Positions 25,058-33,104 of a stretch of DNA of 41,213 bases are shown here, piece by piece (positions within the stretch are counted from its first letter, which is position 1; each line of letters begins with the position of its first letter). The stretch covers positions 1-41,213 of the forward strand of contig DVIO01000058.1 in the NCBI GenBank assembly GCA_018711205.1, written 5' to 3'. Under the pieces are notes generated by a model, which was not told the DNA's origin, searched no databases, and saw nothing but the letters and a program-made list of their open reading frames with translations. The position numbers and the translations under genes were made by a program. Origin of the DNA: Candidatus Avamphibacillus intestinigallinarum (GTDB lineage: Bacteria > Bacillota > Bacilli > Bacillales > Amphibacillaceae).

Positions 25058-25258
25058 CTAACCACGTTCTGATTTACCGATATTTTTCGTCTTCAGGTCA
25101 CGTATCCATTTCTTACCTGTTAATACAATAATGAATAACATCCAAGACGTTACGACATAGAAAATTACTTTACTCGCTTCGTCCATATCTTTATAGAAAA
25201 ATGCCATTCCTGTCCAAATGATACCAACTGCGAGCAATTGATATAATAAAAATTTCAT
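25058..25258 (-). CDS. Small two-helix membrane protein
   Basis: 66 residues, not recognised. Two hydrophobic helices (about 4-21 and 29-47) are joined by the acidic loop YKDMDEASK, with a basic C-terminal tail GKKWIRDLKTKNIGKSERG. AAGGAG precedes the ATG. It lies between ribBA (48 bp) and yfmR (14 bp) on the same strand, probably in the same transcript. Confidence 0.65.
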   Translation of the reverse strand: MKFLLYQLLAVGIIWTGMAFFYKDMDEASKVIFYVVTSWMLFIIVLTGKKWIRDLKTKNIGKSERG

Positions 25259-25306
25259 GAATTTTTTCGCTCCTTATTAATTCAACATTGCACAATGATT
25301 TATATT

Positions 25307-26479
25307 TTAAAAATGTAAGTCTAAAAAATGACCAAATTTATCTTTTTTCGTTTGCATATATGCTGCGTTTTCTGCACGATAATCTGGTTGTAAAGGTAAA
25401 CGTGAATCAACCTTAATACCACATTCTTCAATACTAGAGACTTTATCTGGATTATTTGTTAAAAGGCGTATATGTTTAATACCTAAATCTTCTAGAATTT
25501 GTGCCGCTAAATGATATTCTCGTGCATCTGCTTTAAACCCAAGTTCAAGGTTTGCCTCATGTGTATCACGGCCTTCTTCCTGCAGTTTATAAGCACGTAG
25601 TTTATTTAACAAACCGATGCCGCGCCCTTCTTGTCGCATATAGACGATGACTCCTTGGCCTTCTTCTTCGATCATATTTAATGCAGCATGTAACTGTGGT
25701 CCACAATCGCAGCGATACGAACCGAAAATATCCCCTGTGAAACATTCCGAATGAATTCGTACCATCACAGGTTTATCAGTATTTACATCACCTTTTACAA
25801 TTGCGATATGTTCTTTATCGTCTAAATCATTCGAATAGCCGACAATTTTAAATTCACCATGTGAACTCGGTAATTGTGCTTCAATTTCCCGTTTAATATG
25901 TTGCTCATTCGCTTTTCTATATTTCACAATGTCTTGAATAGAGATTAAGGTAAGGTCTAATTTATTCGCTAAAGCTACCAATTCCTCTTGATTTGCCAGC
26001 ATACCTGACTCATTCAATATTTCACAAAAGACACCTGCAACATAAGCATCTGCCAAAGTAGCCATGTCAACTGCTGCTTCTGTAAAATCAACCTTATCTA
26101 AGACCCCGTTTCCCTTTGCTTCTATTGGAAATACGTGCCCTGGGTGACGAAAGGCATCCTTCGTTACTTCATTTTTCGTCAATGCTTGGATTGTGTGAGC
26201 ACGCTCTTTAGCACTACCACCGTTTTCATTTGTTTTTAAATCAATACTTTCAATCACTTGAACCCCATAATAATCTAATCCAAGTTCAGCAATTTTTTCT
26301 TTTGTTAATGCGACTTTCATTAGACCTTTAGCGTGCTCTGCCATAAATTGAATGCTTTCAGTAGACGTTCCCTCCGCTAAAGAAAGCATCACACCTGAGT
26401 CTGTCTCTTCATGATTGATCACGATAATTGGTTTGTTTTCTTTTAATGCTTGTATAGCTTCTTGAATTGTAGCTAACAT
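25307..26479 (-). CDS. ribBA: RibBA-like protein: intact GTP cyclohydrolase II with a degenerate DHBP synthase domain
   Basis: 390 residues from the ATG at 26477-26479, set by GAGGAG upstream; a Met six codons earlier overlaps that site. The C-terminal half (about 203-390) is a complete GTP cyclohydrolase II: HSECFTGDIFGSYRCDCG with zinc ligands C246, C257 and C259, RQEGRGIG (282-289), and TNNPDK. The N-terminal half aligns with DHBP synthase, but where B. subtilis RibBA reads DDEDRENEGD it reads NHEETDSGVM (22-31), the region around the substrate site is shortened, TGIS becomes NGGS, and the metal His of GHTEAAVDL is F132 (DFTEAAVDM). DHBP synthase activity is therefore unlikely. See findings. 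Confidence 0.85.
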   Translation of the reverse strand: MLATIQEAIQALKENKPIIVINHEETDSGVMLSLAEGTSTESIQFMAEHAKGLMKVALTKEKIAELGLDYYGVQVIESIDLKTNENGGSAKERAHTIQALTKNEVTKDAFRHPGHVFPIEAKGNGVLDKVDFTEAAVDMATLADAYVAGVFCEILNESGMLANQEELVALANKLDLTLISIQDIVKYRKANEQHIKREIEAQLPSSHGEFKIVGYSNDLDDKEHIAIVKGDVNTDKPVMVRIHSECFTGDIFGSYRCDCGPQLHAALNMIEEEGQGVIVYMRQEGRGIGLLNKLRAYKLQEEGRDTHEANLELGFKADAREYHLAAQILEDLGIKHIRLLTNNPDKVSSIEECGIKVDSRLPLQPDYRAENAAYMQTKKDKFGHFLDLHF

Positions 26480-26514
26480 TGTACACACACTCCTCATGAG
26501 TCACTCGTAGAAAT

Positions 26515-27606
26515 TTACTTTTTTGGTGTTGCAATAATTTTTATGTCATGTCCAACTTCTGTCATCGATTGAATGTCTAAGTCTATCGTTTCCTGCATGC
26601 GACTAAATCCTACACCACTAATAGCTGTTGGTGCGTGACGACCTCCAATTAATTTTGGCGCAATATAAAAAATAAATTGATCGATGAGGCCCGCTCTTAC
26701 AAACGCATCATTAATTGTTGCCCCACCTTCAACATATAAAGTTGTAATCTCCGCTTGTCCTAACGTATCAAGCATTTGCGATAGCGAAACTTGTTCAACA
26801 TCCGCTTGTTGAAATATCTTAACTTGCTCAAATGCTTCATAGCGTTTTTGTTGCGCCTCTGTTACGCCCTGTCCAACGAAGATCCACGTTTCCGCTTGTT
26901 GATCTGTTATCACATTCGCATCTATTGGTGTTTGTAACTGTGAATCTAATATAATTCTAACCGGATTCTTCCCTCCGTTGGGAAGTCTTGTCGTAAGATG
27001 AGGGTTATCAGCTAAAACTGTACCTATTCCAACTAAAATCGCATCATGCTTGTGGCGATCTTTGTGAACATCTGCTCTCGACTCACTTCCGGTTATCCAT
27101 TTACTTTCTCCAGTATGTGTTGCAATTTTTCCGTCTAAGCTTGTTGCCGTTTTTAACGTAACATATGGGCGAGCCTTCTTTATATAGTGGAAAAATGTAT
27201 CATTTAACGCACGGGCTTCTTGTTCCATCATTCCGACAACTGTTTGGACACCAGCTTCTTGTAATCGTTTAATCCCACGTCCGGAAACGACCGCATGATC
27301 ATCCAGCGTTGCAACAACCGCTCTTTTAATACCTGATTCGATAATTTTTTCCGCACACGGTGGTGTTTTCCCTTGATGAGAACAAGGCTCCAACGTAACA
27401 TAGATGGTTGCCCCCCGTGCCTCATCTCCGGCCATATTTAACGCATGTACTTCTGCATGGGGGCCTCCCGCTTTTAAATGTGCCCCCATTCCAAGAATCT
27501 CACCATTTTTAACGACAACTGCTCCAACAGGTGGATTTGGGCTGGTTTGTCCTTTCACTGATTGTGCAAGACCAATAGCAAGTTGCATATAATGAAGATC
27601 ATCCAT
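26515..27606 (-). CDS. ribD: Riboflavin biosynthesis deaminase/reductase RibD
   Basis: 363 residues, the normal bifunctional length. The deaminase domain (1-145) has the zinc ligands in GGPHAEVHAL and EPCSHQGKTPPC. The reductase domain (146-363) has LKTATSLDGKIAT, SKWITGS, AILVGIGTVLADNP and the NADPH/substrate motif LYVEGGATINDAF. It converts the GTP cyclohydrolase II product to 5-amino-6-ribitylamino-uracil phosphate. AAGGGGAG lies 7 nt before the ATG. ribBA follows after 35 bp; ribE and ribH are absent and no FMN riboswitch precedes it. Confidence 0.93.
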   Translation of the reverse strand: MDDLHYMQLAIGLAQSVKGQTSPNPPVGAVVVKNGEILGMGAHLKAGGPHAEVHALNMAGDEARGATIYVTLEPCSHQGKTPPCAEKIIESGIKRAVVATLDDHAVVSGRGIKRLQEAGVQTVVGMMEQEARALNDTFFHYIKKARPYVTLKTATSLDGKIATHTGESKWITGSESRADVHKDRHKHDAILVGIGTVLADNPHLTTRLPNGGKNPVRIILDSQLQTPIDANVITDQQAETWIFVGQGVTEAQQKRYEAFEQVKIFQQADVEQVSLSQMLDTLGQAEITTLYVEGGATINDAFVRAGLIDQFIFYIAPKLIGGRHAPTAISGVGFSRMQETIDLDIQSMTEVGHDIKIIATPKK

Positions 27607-27636
27607 AACGATTCTCCCCTTACTCTCTATCTAAAT

Positions 27637-27674
27637 AAAGCCCCTGACTTTTTTGTCTAGAGGCTTACTTTATG
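27637..27674 (-). terminator. Hairpin between the GNAT gene and ribD
   Basis: Minus strand AAGTAAGCCTCTAGAC pairs imperfectly with GTCAGGGGCTTTATTT around a run of A; a T-rich stretch follows. It may simply end the GNAT gene, but it lies between ribD and its likely promoter and could attenuate ribD. Confidence 0.5.
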
Positions 27675-27692
27675 AGTCATCTTTAATTTTAG

Positions 27693-27701
27693 TATAGCAT
27701 T
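27693..27701 (-). promoter_or_regulatory. Possible extended -10 promoter of ribD
   Basis: TGCTATACT on the minus strand (TGn plus a 5/6 match to TATAAT), about 90 bp before ribD. No good -35 box is seen. Confidence 0.4.
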
Positions 27702-27740
27702 TATTGTTATGAATCCGTAGTATTGTGAACTAAATTCTCT

Positions 27741-28205
27741 TTATAATCGCTTTTCCATTTTAGCGACATCAATCTGAATACCACGGAGCGGAAAAATCGT
27801 TTGACCATATTGAGTATAGCCAAATGCCCGGTACATGTTCATATTCTTCGTTAAACTCATACGTACTTTACAGCGTATTGTGTGATAACCTTTTGAACGC
27901 GTAATCTCTTCCAAAGCGTTTAATAATAAACGGGCAACACCTTGTCCTCGATATTCAGGAATGACCGATAATCTTTCAAAAAACAATGCGTCGTTTTCGA
28001 TGATATACCGCACACTAGCAATCGCCTTTTCATGATCATAGACGACTAATGCTTCTTCACCGTTTTTAAGTTTTTCAGTAATCGATTCAATCGTTTCATC
28101 CAAAGCGCTTGTTGAAGCCGGGATATGTATGTATTCTTGATAAGCTAATATCATCGTTTCATGTAAATCTTTCACATCATCTAATGTCGCAGCTTTTACT
28201 TCCAT
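27741..28205 (-). CDS. GNAT-family N-acetyltransferase
   Basis: 154 residues from MEVKAATLDDVKDL, chosen because AAGGGAG lies 6 nt before this ATG; an upstream in-frame Met lacks a site. The GNAT fold is plain: strand LFFERLSVIPEYRGQGVARLLLNALEEI (motif A, with the acetyl-CoA loop RGQGVA) and motif B near RAFGYTQYG. The substrate is unknown. It is a single gene between ribD and the RraA-like gene on the same strand. Confidence 0.88.
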   Translation of the reverse strand: MEVKAATLDDVKDLHETMILAYQEYIHIPASTSALDETIESITEKLKNGEEALVVYDHEKAIASVRYIIENDALFFERLSVIPEYRGQGVARLLLNALEEITRSKGYHTIRCKVRMSLTKNMNMYRAFGYTQYGQTIFPLRGIQIDVAKMEKRL

Positions 28206-28250
28206 CGATTTCTCCCTTCTTATAAATACTTCATGCACGTGTGGTAAATG

Positions 28251-28280
28251 TAAAAAGAGATGCTAATGTATTAGCATCTC
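28251..28280 (-). terminator. Terminator of the RraA-like gene
   Basis: GAGATGCTAAT and ATTAGCATCTC pair perfectly over 11 bp around two bases, followed by TTTTT on the minus strand. Confidence 0.9.
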
Positions 28281-28287
28281 CAGCGTA

Positions 28288-28770
28288 TCACGATTTAATT
28301 AAATTACGCTCTGCGATGACAATGCCATCTTCATCTGCATAAACATAATGACCAGGCTTCCATTCTACTTCACCGAACGTAACTGGTATTTCTTTTTCGC
28401 CTTTGCCTTCTTTACGACTTTTTTGTGGAAAGCTTCCTAAAGCCATCACTCCAAGATCCATTTCTTTTAGATCTTTCGTATCTCTAACACAGCCATAAAT
28501 AATCACACCTGCCAAATTACGCTTCACAGCAATGTCAGCTAGCCTATCTCCCATTAAAGCACGATTACGAGATCCACCACCATCTACAACAAGTACATGT
28601 CCTTCTGGAATCGTTTCTAATGCATCTTTTACAAGAACATTATCTTCAAATACTTTTACAGTAGAAATAATACCTGAAAAAGCACGTCGTCCACCAAAAG
28701 ATTGAAAGGCTTGTTTTGAAATTTTTAATTCATCGATATATTCATCACATAAATCTGTCGTTTGAATACT
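28288..28770 (-). CDS. RraA-like protein (RraA / HMG aldolase superfamily)
   Basis: 160 residues starting at TTG (28768-28770), which follows AAAGGAG by 8 nt; the residue before it in the longer frame is within the ribosome site. The core has VLVVDGGGSRNRALMGDRLADIA and GVIIYGCVRDTKDLKEMDLGVMALGSFP, the RraA-superfamily signature in which the Arg-Asp pair binds metal and substrate in class II aldolases. E. coli RraA inhibits RNase E, which Bacillaceae generally lack, so an aldolase/decarboxylase role on 4-hydroxy-2-oxoacids is more likely; the actual substrate is unproven. Confidence 0.87.
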   Translation of the reverse strand, partial: SIQTTDLCDEYIDELKISKQAFQSFGGRRAFSGIISTVKVFEDNVLVKDALETIPEGHVLVVDGGGSRNRALMGDRLADIAVKRNLAGVIIYGCVRDTKDLKEMDLGVMALGSFPQKSRKEGKGEKEIPVTFGEVEWKPGHYVYADEDGIVIAERNLIKS

Positions 28771-28815
28771 CAAGTCTATCCACTCCTTTTGTAAATTGTT
28801 CAAAATATACTTTTT

Positions 28816-28844
28816 ATTATAACAATTCTCTTTCTAAATGAACA
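28816..28844 (-). promoter_or_regulatory. Candidate promoter of the RraA-like gene
   Basis: Perfect TATAAT (28816-28821), 17-bp spacer, weak TGTTCA (28839-28844) on the minus strand. Confidence 0.45.
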
Positions 28845-28889
28845 GTTGTCTTCTATTGTTTATAACTAGTTCAATTTATTTAATAACTA

Positions 28890-28918
28890 TTGTATATTTT
28901 TACATAATTAAGTACTAT
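28890..28918 (+). promoter_or_regulatory. Promoter of the TcaA/YvbJ-like gene
   Basis: TTGTAT (28890-28895), 17-bp spacer, TACTAT (28913-28918), 28 bp before the start codon. Confidence 0.6.
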
Positions 28919-28945
28919 AGTCTTATAAAGAAGGGAGAAACGATC

Positions 28946-30346
28946 ATGAAACATTGTATAAACTGTGGGAATGAACTTGAAAACAATGAGCAATTTTGTA
29001 CAAATTGTGGTACAAAACAAGAGGCACAGCATACCCCATCACTAGAAAGTAAACCGGAAAATCATCCCCCAGAAAAGCGTAAAAAGATGTCCACAAAAAC
29101 AAAAATGATTTTCATTTCTCTAATTGCACTTATCGTACTATTATTTGTTGGTTACAAAATAATCGAATATATCAATAGACCTACACAATTGGTCCAAACC
29201 TTTATTGAAGATGTGGAAGACCAAAACTACAAAGCAGTCCAAGCTGCCTTAGAGGATAGTGGCACAGATATTAAATTGAATGAACAAAATGTAAAAACAT
29301 TTCTTACATATTTAGAAGAGCAGCCTGATTATTGGAATACATTAAAACAGGAATTAAATGAAACAGCAACCCAAAACGAAAAAGACCAAATGGACTCTGC
29401 TGACCAAGATGATGCATCATTACTGACCCTTGCAACAAACGGGAAAAAGTGGCTATTATTTAATCATTATGTCATCAAACCGAAAGAAATCTATGTTAAA
29501 CTTACTTCAGATATGGACAACACAGTCGTTCATATTGGCGCTGAGTCGGAAACAAAGCTTAAAAAAGCAGAAAAGACATATACAGCAGGACCTTTCTTAC
29601 CATATGAACAGACAGCAAAAGCAACCTACAAAACAGACTTCTCTACAACTGAAGATGAAGCAATTGGTGATCCGTTAACAGATCTTGAAGGTAAGTATCT
29701 ACACTATGATTTTTCTGTACAAGGAAATGTTGTCTATATTTCTACTGATGATGAAGATGCGACGATTTTTGTAAATGGGAAAAACACAAATGAAAAAGTT
29801 GGCGATGATTCTGTCTTTGGCCCCATTAATACAGATGGTACAATGCGTATTCATTTAGAAAGAAAAGGTAAAAATGGCAAAAAGGAAAAATCCAACAATG
29901 TGACACTCCAAGCAAGTGATTCAGACGAATATATTGAATTGTATTTCGATGAAGATGTAGATGATTCAGATGAAGAATATGAAACGTCTACTGATTTTGA
30001 TGAAGATGATGAGGAAGACGAAGTAACAGAAGTCATCGAAGCTCACTACAAAGACATTGAAAATGGTGACTTCCAAGAAGCATATGATGCCTTTTCTAAC
30101 AAAAAGCGTTCAGCTATGAGTAAAGATAATTGGGCTAAAGAGTTCCCTACTGTTTATGTAAATGAAGCGACTGTTCACAATGTTATTTTTAAAGATGACA
30201 CACATGCCATTGCTGACATAACACTGTACTCTGAATCAGAAGATGATGATGGTACTGAATTAGAACAAACCTTTACTGGTACTTGGGATGTTGTAAAAGA
30301 AAATGGCAATTGGAAGCTCGATAGCACTTCATTAAAAGAGGAGTGA
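28946..30346 (+). CDS. TcaA/YvbJ-like zinc-ribbon membrane-anchored protein
   Basis: 466 residues; the start is set by AAGGGAG 7 nt before the ATG, although the frame is open upstream. A zinc ribbon (C4, C7, C18, C21) is on the cytoplasmic side, then a basic stretch and one membrane helix (about 53-71). The outside part has TcaA-like repeats (FIEDVEDQNYKAVQAAL; a carboxypeptidase-regulatory-like strand region around VVYISTDDEDATIFVNG), a very acidic linker (coded at 29931-30030) and an NTF2-like C-terminal domain (VTEVIEAHYKDIENGDFQEAYDAF). S. aureus TcaA affects glycopeptide response. Probably co-transcribed with the GH3 gene. Confidence 0.82.
   Translation: MKHCINCGNELENNEQFCTNCGTKQEAQHTPSLESKPENHPPEKRKKMSTKTKMIFISLIALIVLLFVGYKIIEYINRPTQLVQTFIEDVEDQNYKAVQAALEDSGTDIKLNEQNVKTFLTYLEEQPDYWNTLKQELNETATQNEKDQMDSADQDDASLLTLATNGKKWLLFNHYVIKPKEIYVKLTSDMDNTVVHIGAESETKLKKAEKTYTAGPFLPYEQTAKATYKTDFSTTEDEAIGDPLTDLEGKYLHYDFSVQGNVVYISTDDEDATIFVNGKNTNEKVGDDSVFGPINTDGTMRIHLERKGKNGKKEKSNNVTLQASDSDEYIELYFDEDVDDSDEEYETSTDFDEDDEEDEVTEVIEAHYKDIENGDFQEAYDAFSNKKRSAMSKDNWAKEFPTVYVNEATVHNVIFKDDTHAIADITLYSESEDDDGTELEQTFTGTWDVVKENGNWKLDSTSLKEE
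30338..30343 (+). promoter_or_regulatory. Shine-Dalgarno site pointing to an ATT start
   Basis: GAGGAG overlaps the last codons of the TcaA-like gene and lies 7 nt before ATT (30351-30353). The next in-frame standard start (GTG, 30372) has no ribosome site. Confidence 0.65.
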
Positions 30347-30350
30347 TTAT

Positions 30351-31628
30351 ATTAAAACATTTAAAACAGCTGTGTTGATCTTTTTTGTAGCTGTCATCTT
30401 AATAGGTAGTGGTATTTTATTATTTATGAAATTCGGTACTGCGACAGATAAACAACAGTTAGAAAATACCACTACTGAAAAGAAAGAACAGGATACCCAA
30501 AAACAAAGTAAACCACAGCCTGGCAAGAAACAACAACCATCAAAAAATGAGAAAAGCCATCAAGAAAAGATGTCAGCGATTATAGAATCAGACATATCTA
30601 AAGATCAAAAAATCAACAAACTATTAAATGAGATGTCTCTCGAAGAAAAAATTGGTCAAATGTTCGTCGTTGGTTTCCAAACCGATCATCCGACTGAGCA
30701 ACCCAATGACGATATGATAGATATGTTAGAAAATAAATATGCTGGCGGTGTCATCTTATTTGACCGTAATATGAAAACAAAGCAACAAGTCACACAGTTG
30801 AATGAAAATATGAAAAAAGTAGCTCAAAAAACAAATGGCCTCCCGCTTTTCACCTCTTTAGATCAAGAAGGTGGAGAAGTTTCCAGAATGCAAGATCAAT
30901 ATACAAAAATCCCGTCACAACAGGAGCTCGCTAAAACAAAAAATAAAAAAGAAGTACAAGACATCGCAGCGAGAACAGCAAAAGAATTAAAAGAAACTGG
31001 TTTTAATGTGAATTTTGCTCCGGTGTTAGATTTATCTAATTCAGACACGCGTTCCTTTGGCGTCGATCCAGAAAAAACATTTCAATATGGTAAAGCGGTA
31101 ATCGATGGATTCCATGAGGAACACGTAACTGGTGCACTCAAGCATTTCCCTGGTCATGGTAGAAGTAACATCGACCCTCACCATGAAACGTCGTCAATTA
31201 AGGAAAACCAGGAAGCCTTATTGAAATCAGATATTTATCCATTTAAGCAAATGATTCAAAAAGAAAATCATGAAAACTTTTTCGTAATGGTCACACACAT
31301 TAAATATCCAAGCTATGATCAAAAAATGCCGGCAAGTTTATCCTCAAAAATCATTACAGACTTATTGCGTGATGAGCTAGATTTTGATGGGATTGTCGCA
31401 ACAGATGATTTAGAAATGGATGCTGTACGAAAATATTATAGTTTTAAAGATATGGGCGTTGAAGCTGTAAATGCTGGTGCCGATCTTTTACTCGTTTGCC
31501 ATGATTATGATAGCCAAGTCGAAACCTATAAAGGATTAGTAGACGGTGTCAAAAAAGGAAAAGTTACAGAAGAAAGAATTGATGAATCTGTTACACGTAT
31601 TTTAAAGCAAAAATTAAATGAATCATAA
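30351..31628 (+). CDS. Membrane-anchored GH3 beta-N-acetylhexosaminidase (NagZ-like), ATT start
   Basis: 425 residues if translation begins at ATT, giving fMKTFKTAV and a complete Lys-positive membrane anchor (to about residue 27); a GTG start at 30372 would remove all N-terminal basic residues and has no ribosome site. A Lys/Gln-rich linker precedes the GH3 domain: LEEKIGQMFVVGF, FDRNMK, SLDQEGGEVSRM, the NagZ loop KHFPGHGRSNIDPHH with the His/Asp dyad, and the nucleophile Asp in IVATDDLEMDAV. Such enzymes remove terminal GlcNAc from muropeptides. The terminator follows closely. Confidence 0.88.
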   Translation: MKTFKTAVLIFFVAVILIGSGILLFMKFGTATDKQQLENTTTEKKEQDTQKQSKPQPGKKQQPSKNEKSHQEKMSAIIESDISKDQKINKLLNEMSLEEKIGQMFVVGFQTDHPTEQPNDDMIDMLENKYAGGVILFDRNMKTKQQVTQLNENMKKVAQKTNGLPLFTSLDQEGGEVSRMQDQYTKIPSQQELAKTKNKKEVQDIAARTAKELKETGFNVNFAPVLDLSNSDTRSFGVDPEKTFQYGKAVIDGFHEEHVTGALKHFPGHGRSNIDPHHETSSIKENQEALLKSDIYPFKQMIQKENHENFFVMVTHIKYPSYDQKMPASLSSKIITDLLRDELDFDGIVATDDLEMDAVRKYYSFKDMGVEAVNAGADLLLVCHDYDSQVETYKGLVDGVKKGKVTEERIDESVTRILKQKLNES

Positions 31629-31630
31629 AT

Positions 31631-31680
31631 AAAATCCCCCTACTGAGTTATGTACATTCAGTAGGAGGATTTTTTGTTTT
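31631..31680 (+). terminator. Bidirectional terminator between the GH3 and CapA genes
   Basis: AAAATCCCCCTACTGA and TCAGTAGGAGGATTTT pair with one mismatch, followed by TTTTTGTTTT. Confidence 0.85.
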
Positions 31681-31699
31681 ACCCATTTAAAAATATAAA

Positions 31700-32818
31700 T
31701 TATTCCTCAGGAAACTCCAAATCCTTCACCCATTTTGACATATGTTTCTTCGTCTCTTCATATTCTTTATCAGCCTGTTTTAATTCTTTCTTTGTTACGC
31801 GATAAAGTGGCTGCATCTTCCAATCACCATGACTCACATATGTCGGCATAAACGAAGGCGAATGGATCTCAATTTCTCCGTCTTTATCTTTTTCAATTTC
31901 CAAATTCAAAATACCACCAATTCGATTCGCTAATTCCTCTTGTCCTGTGAAGAAATTCCCTAATGAATACGCCACAAATGTTTGATGACCATCCTTACCT
32001 TCAAGCCACTCAACTGGTTGCAATACATGCGGATGATGACCTAATACAATATCTGCTCCTTCATCTGCTGCGAGTTGCACAAGTTCTTTTTGCTCCTGGT
32101 TAGGATTTGTTTCATATTCAATTCCAAAATGTAAACTAACCACTGTGACATCTGCTTTTTGATTTGCTTCTTGAATATCCTTTTTCATCTGTTCTCGGTC
32201 AATATAATTCACTAAGTATTCTTTTCCGGCCGGCACTTCAATGCCATTTGTGCCATATGTATATCCAACAAACCCTAAGGAAATGCCTTCCTCTGTATCA
32301 TAAACACGCAATGTTTCTTGATCCTCTTTTGATTCATAGGCACCAAAATACATCATATCTAAGTCTTTCCAATGCTTAATAGAAGATAAAATGGCATCTT
32401 CACCACGATCCAATGTATGGTTATTCGCTAAATTGACAACATCGACCCCATATTCTTTTAACTGCTCACCAATTTCTTTTGGACTATTAAAAGAAGGATA
32501 GGTCGAAACACCAAGCTTACTTCCTCCCATGACTGATTCCTGGTTAGCAAATGTAACTGTTCCAGCTTGTAAATAAGGTTCCATTTCTTTTAACATTGGT
32601 TCAAAATCATACCGCTTACCTGTTTTCGCGACATTGTATACACGATCATGAATCAATATATCCCCAACTGCAGTTAACGTCATATGACTTTTTTCTTCTT
32701 TTTCTGTTTTAGGTTCTTGTTCTTTGATTGCCTGTTTAGACGTTTGATCATCCGATTCCTTTACACATCCAGCGAGAATCAATAACATACAAAATAGCAA
32801 TAAACTATATTTCTTCAA
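31700..32818 (-). CDS. CapA-family lipoprotein (poly-gamma-glutamate synthesis-type phosphoesterase fold)
   Basis: 372 residues from TTG (32816-32818), which follows GGGGTGG by 7 nt and opens a clean lipoprotein signal (MKKYSLLLFCMLLILAGC, lipid Cys 18); longer in-frame reading would put about 38 extra residues ahead. The CapA domain shows LTAVGDILIHD, the metal-site motif, then FANQESVMGG, VDVVNLANNHTLDRG, VVSLHFGIEYE and GADIVLGHHPHVLQPVE. CapA homologues take part in polyglutamate or other capsule export; there are no capB/capC genes here, so the pathway is not known. Confidence 0.88.
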   Translation of the reverse strand: MKKYSLLLFCMLLILAGCVKESDDQTSKQAIKEQEPKTEKEEKSHMTLTAVGDILIHDRVYNVAKTGKRYDFEPMLKEMEPYLQAGTVTFANQESVMGGSKLGVSTYPSFNSPKEIGEQLKEYGVDVVNLANNHTLDRGEDAILSSIKHWKDLDMMYFGAYESKEDQETLRVYDTEEGISLGFVGYTYGTNGIEVPAGKEYLVNYIDREQMKKDIQEANQKADVTVVSLHFGIEYETNPNQEQKELVQLAADEGADIVLGHHPHVLQPVEWLEGKDGHQTFVAYSLGNFFTGQEELANRIGGILNLEIEKDKDGEIEIHSPSFMPTYVSHGDWKMQPLYRVTKKELKQADKEYEETKKHMSKWVKDLEFPEE

Positions 32819-32842
32819 TGACGAACCACCCCTTTTTAAAAC

Positions 32843-32882
32843 ATAAATGAAAAAGCGTATGTTATGCATATTACGCTTTTTC
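32843..32882 (-). terminator. Terminator of the small membrane-protein gene
   Basis: GAAAAAGCGTA and TACGCTTTTTC pair around an ATGCAT-containing loop; the stop codon is inside the stem. Confidence 0.7.
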
Positions 32883-33077
32883 ATTTGATATCGTTCTATG
32901 ATCTGTATCGGCTTGTTTTCGCTTTGTTTCAACTAGTAATGCTTTTAACGTTTTATGGATATTCGTAAGACTGATTAAAATAAAGCCAAGCATGATGTAG
33001 GTAATGATTTCACCCGTAATAATCGAAACAACCGCTAATAAACAAGCATATAAAGCAAATAACCAATTATTCCTCAT
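32871..33077 (-). CDS. Small two-helix membrane protein
   Basis: 68 residues, not recognised. Two hydrophobic segments, about 5-20 and 24-38, precede a basic amphipathic C-terminus (NIHKTLKALLVETKRKQ). AAGGTGAG lies just before the ATG. It follows the helicase gene by 27 bp on the same strand and is probably co-transcribed with it. Confidence 0.65.
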   Translation of the reverse strand: MRNNWLFALYACLLAVVSIITGEIITYIMLGFILISLTNIHKTLKALLVETKRKQADTDHRTISNEKA

Positions 33078-33104
33078 CTTCTCACCTTCTTTTCATTATA
33101 TTCA

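Noticed and set aside
27607..27740. FMN riboswitch before ribD
   Set aside because: The conserved RFN core is not present on either strand; only a simple hairpin is seen.
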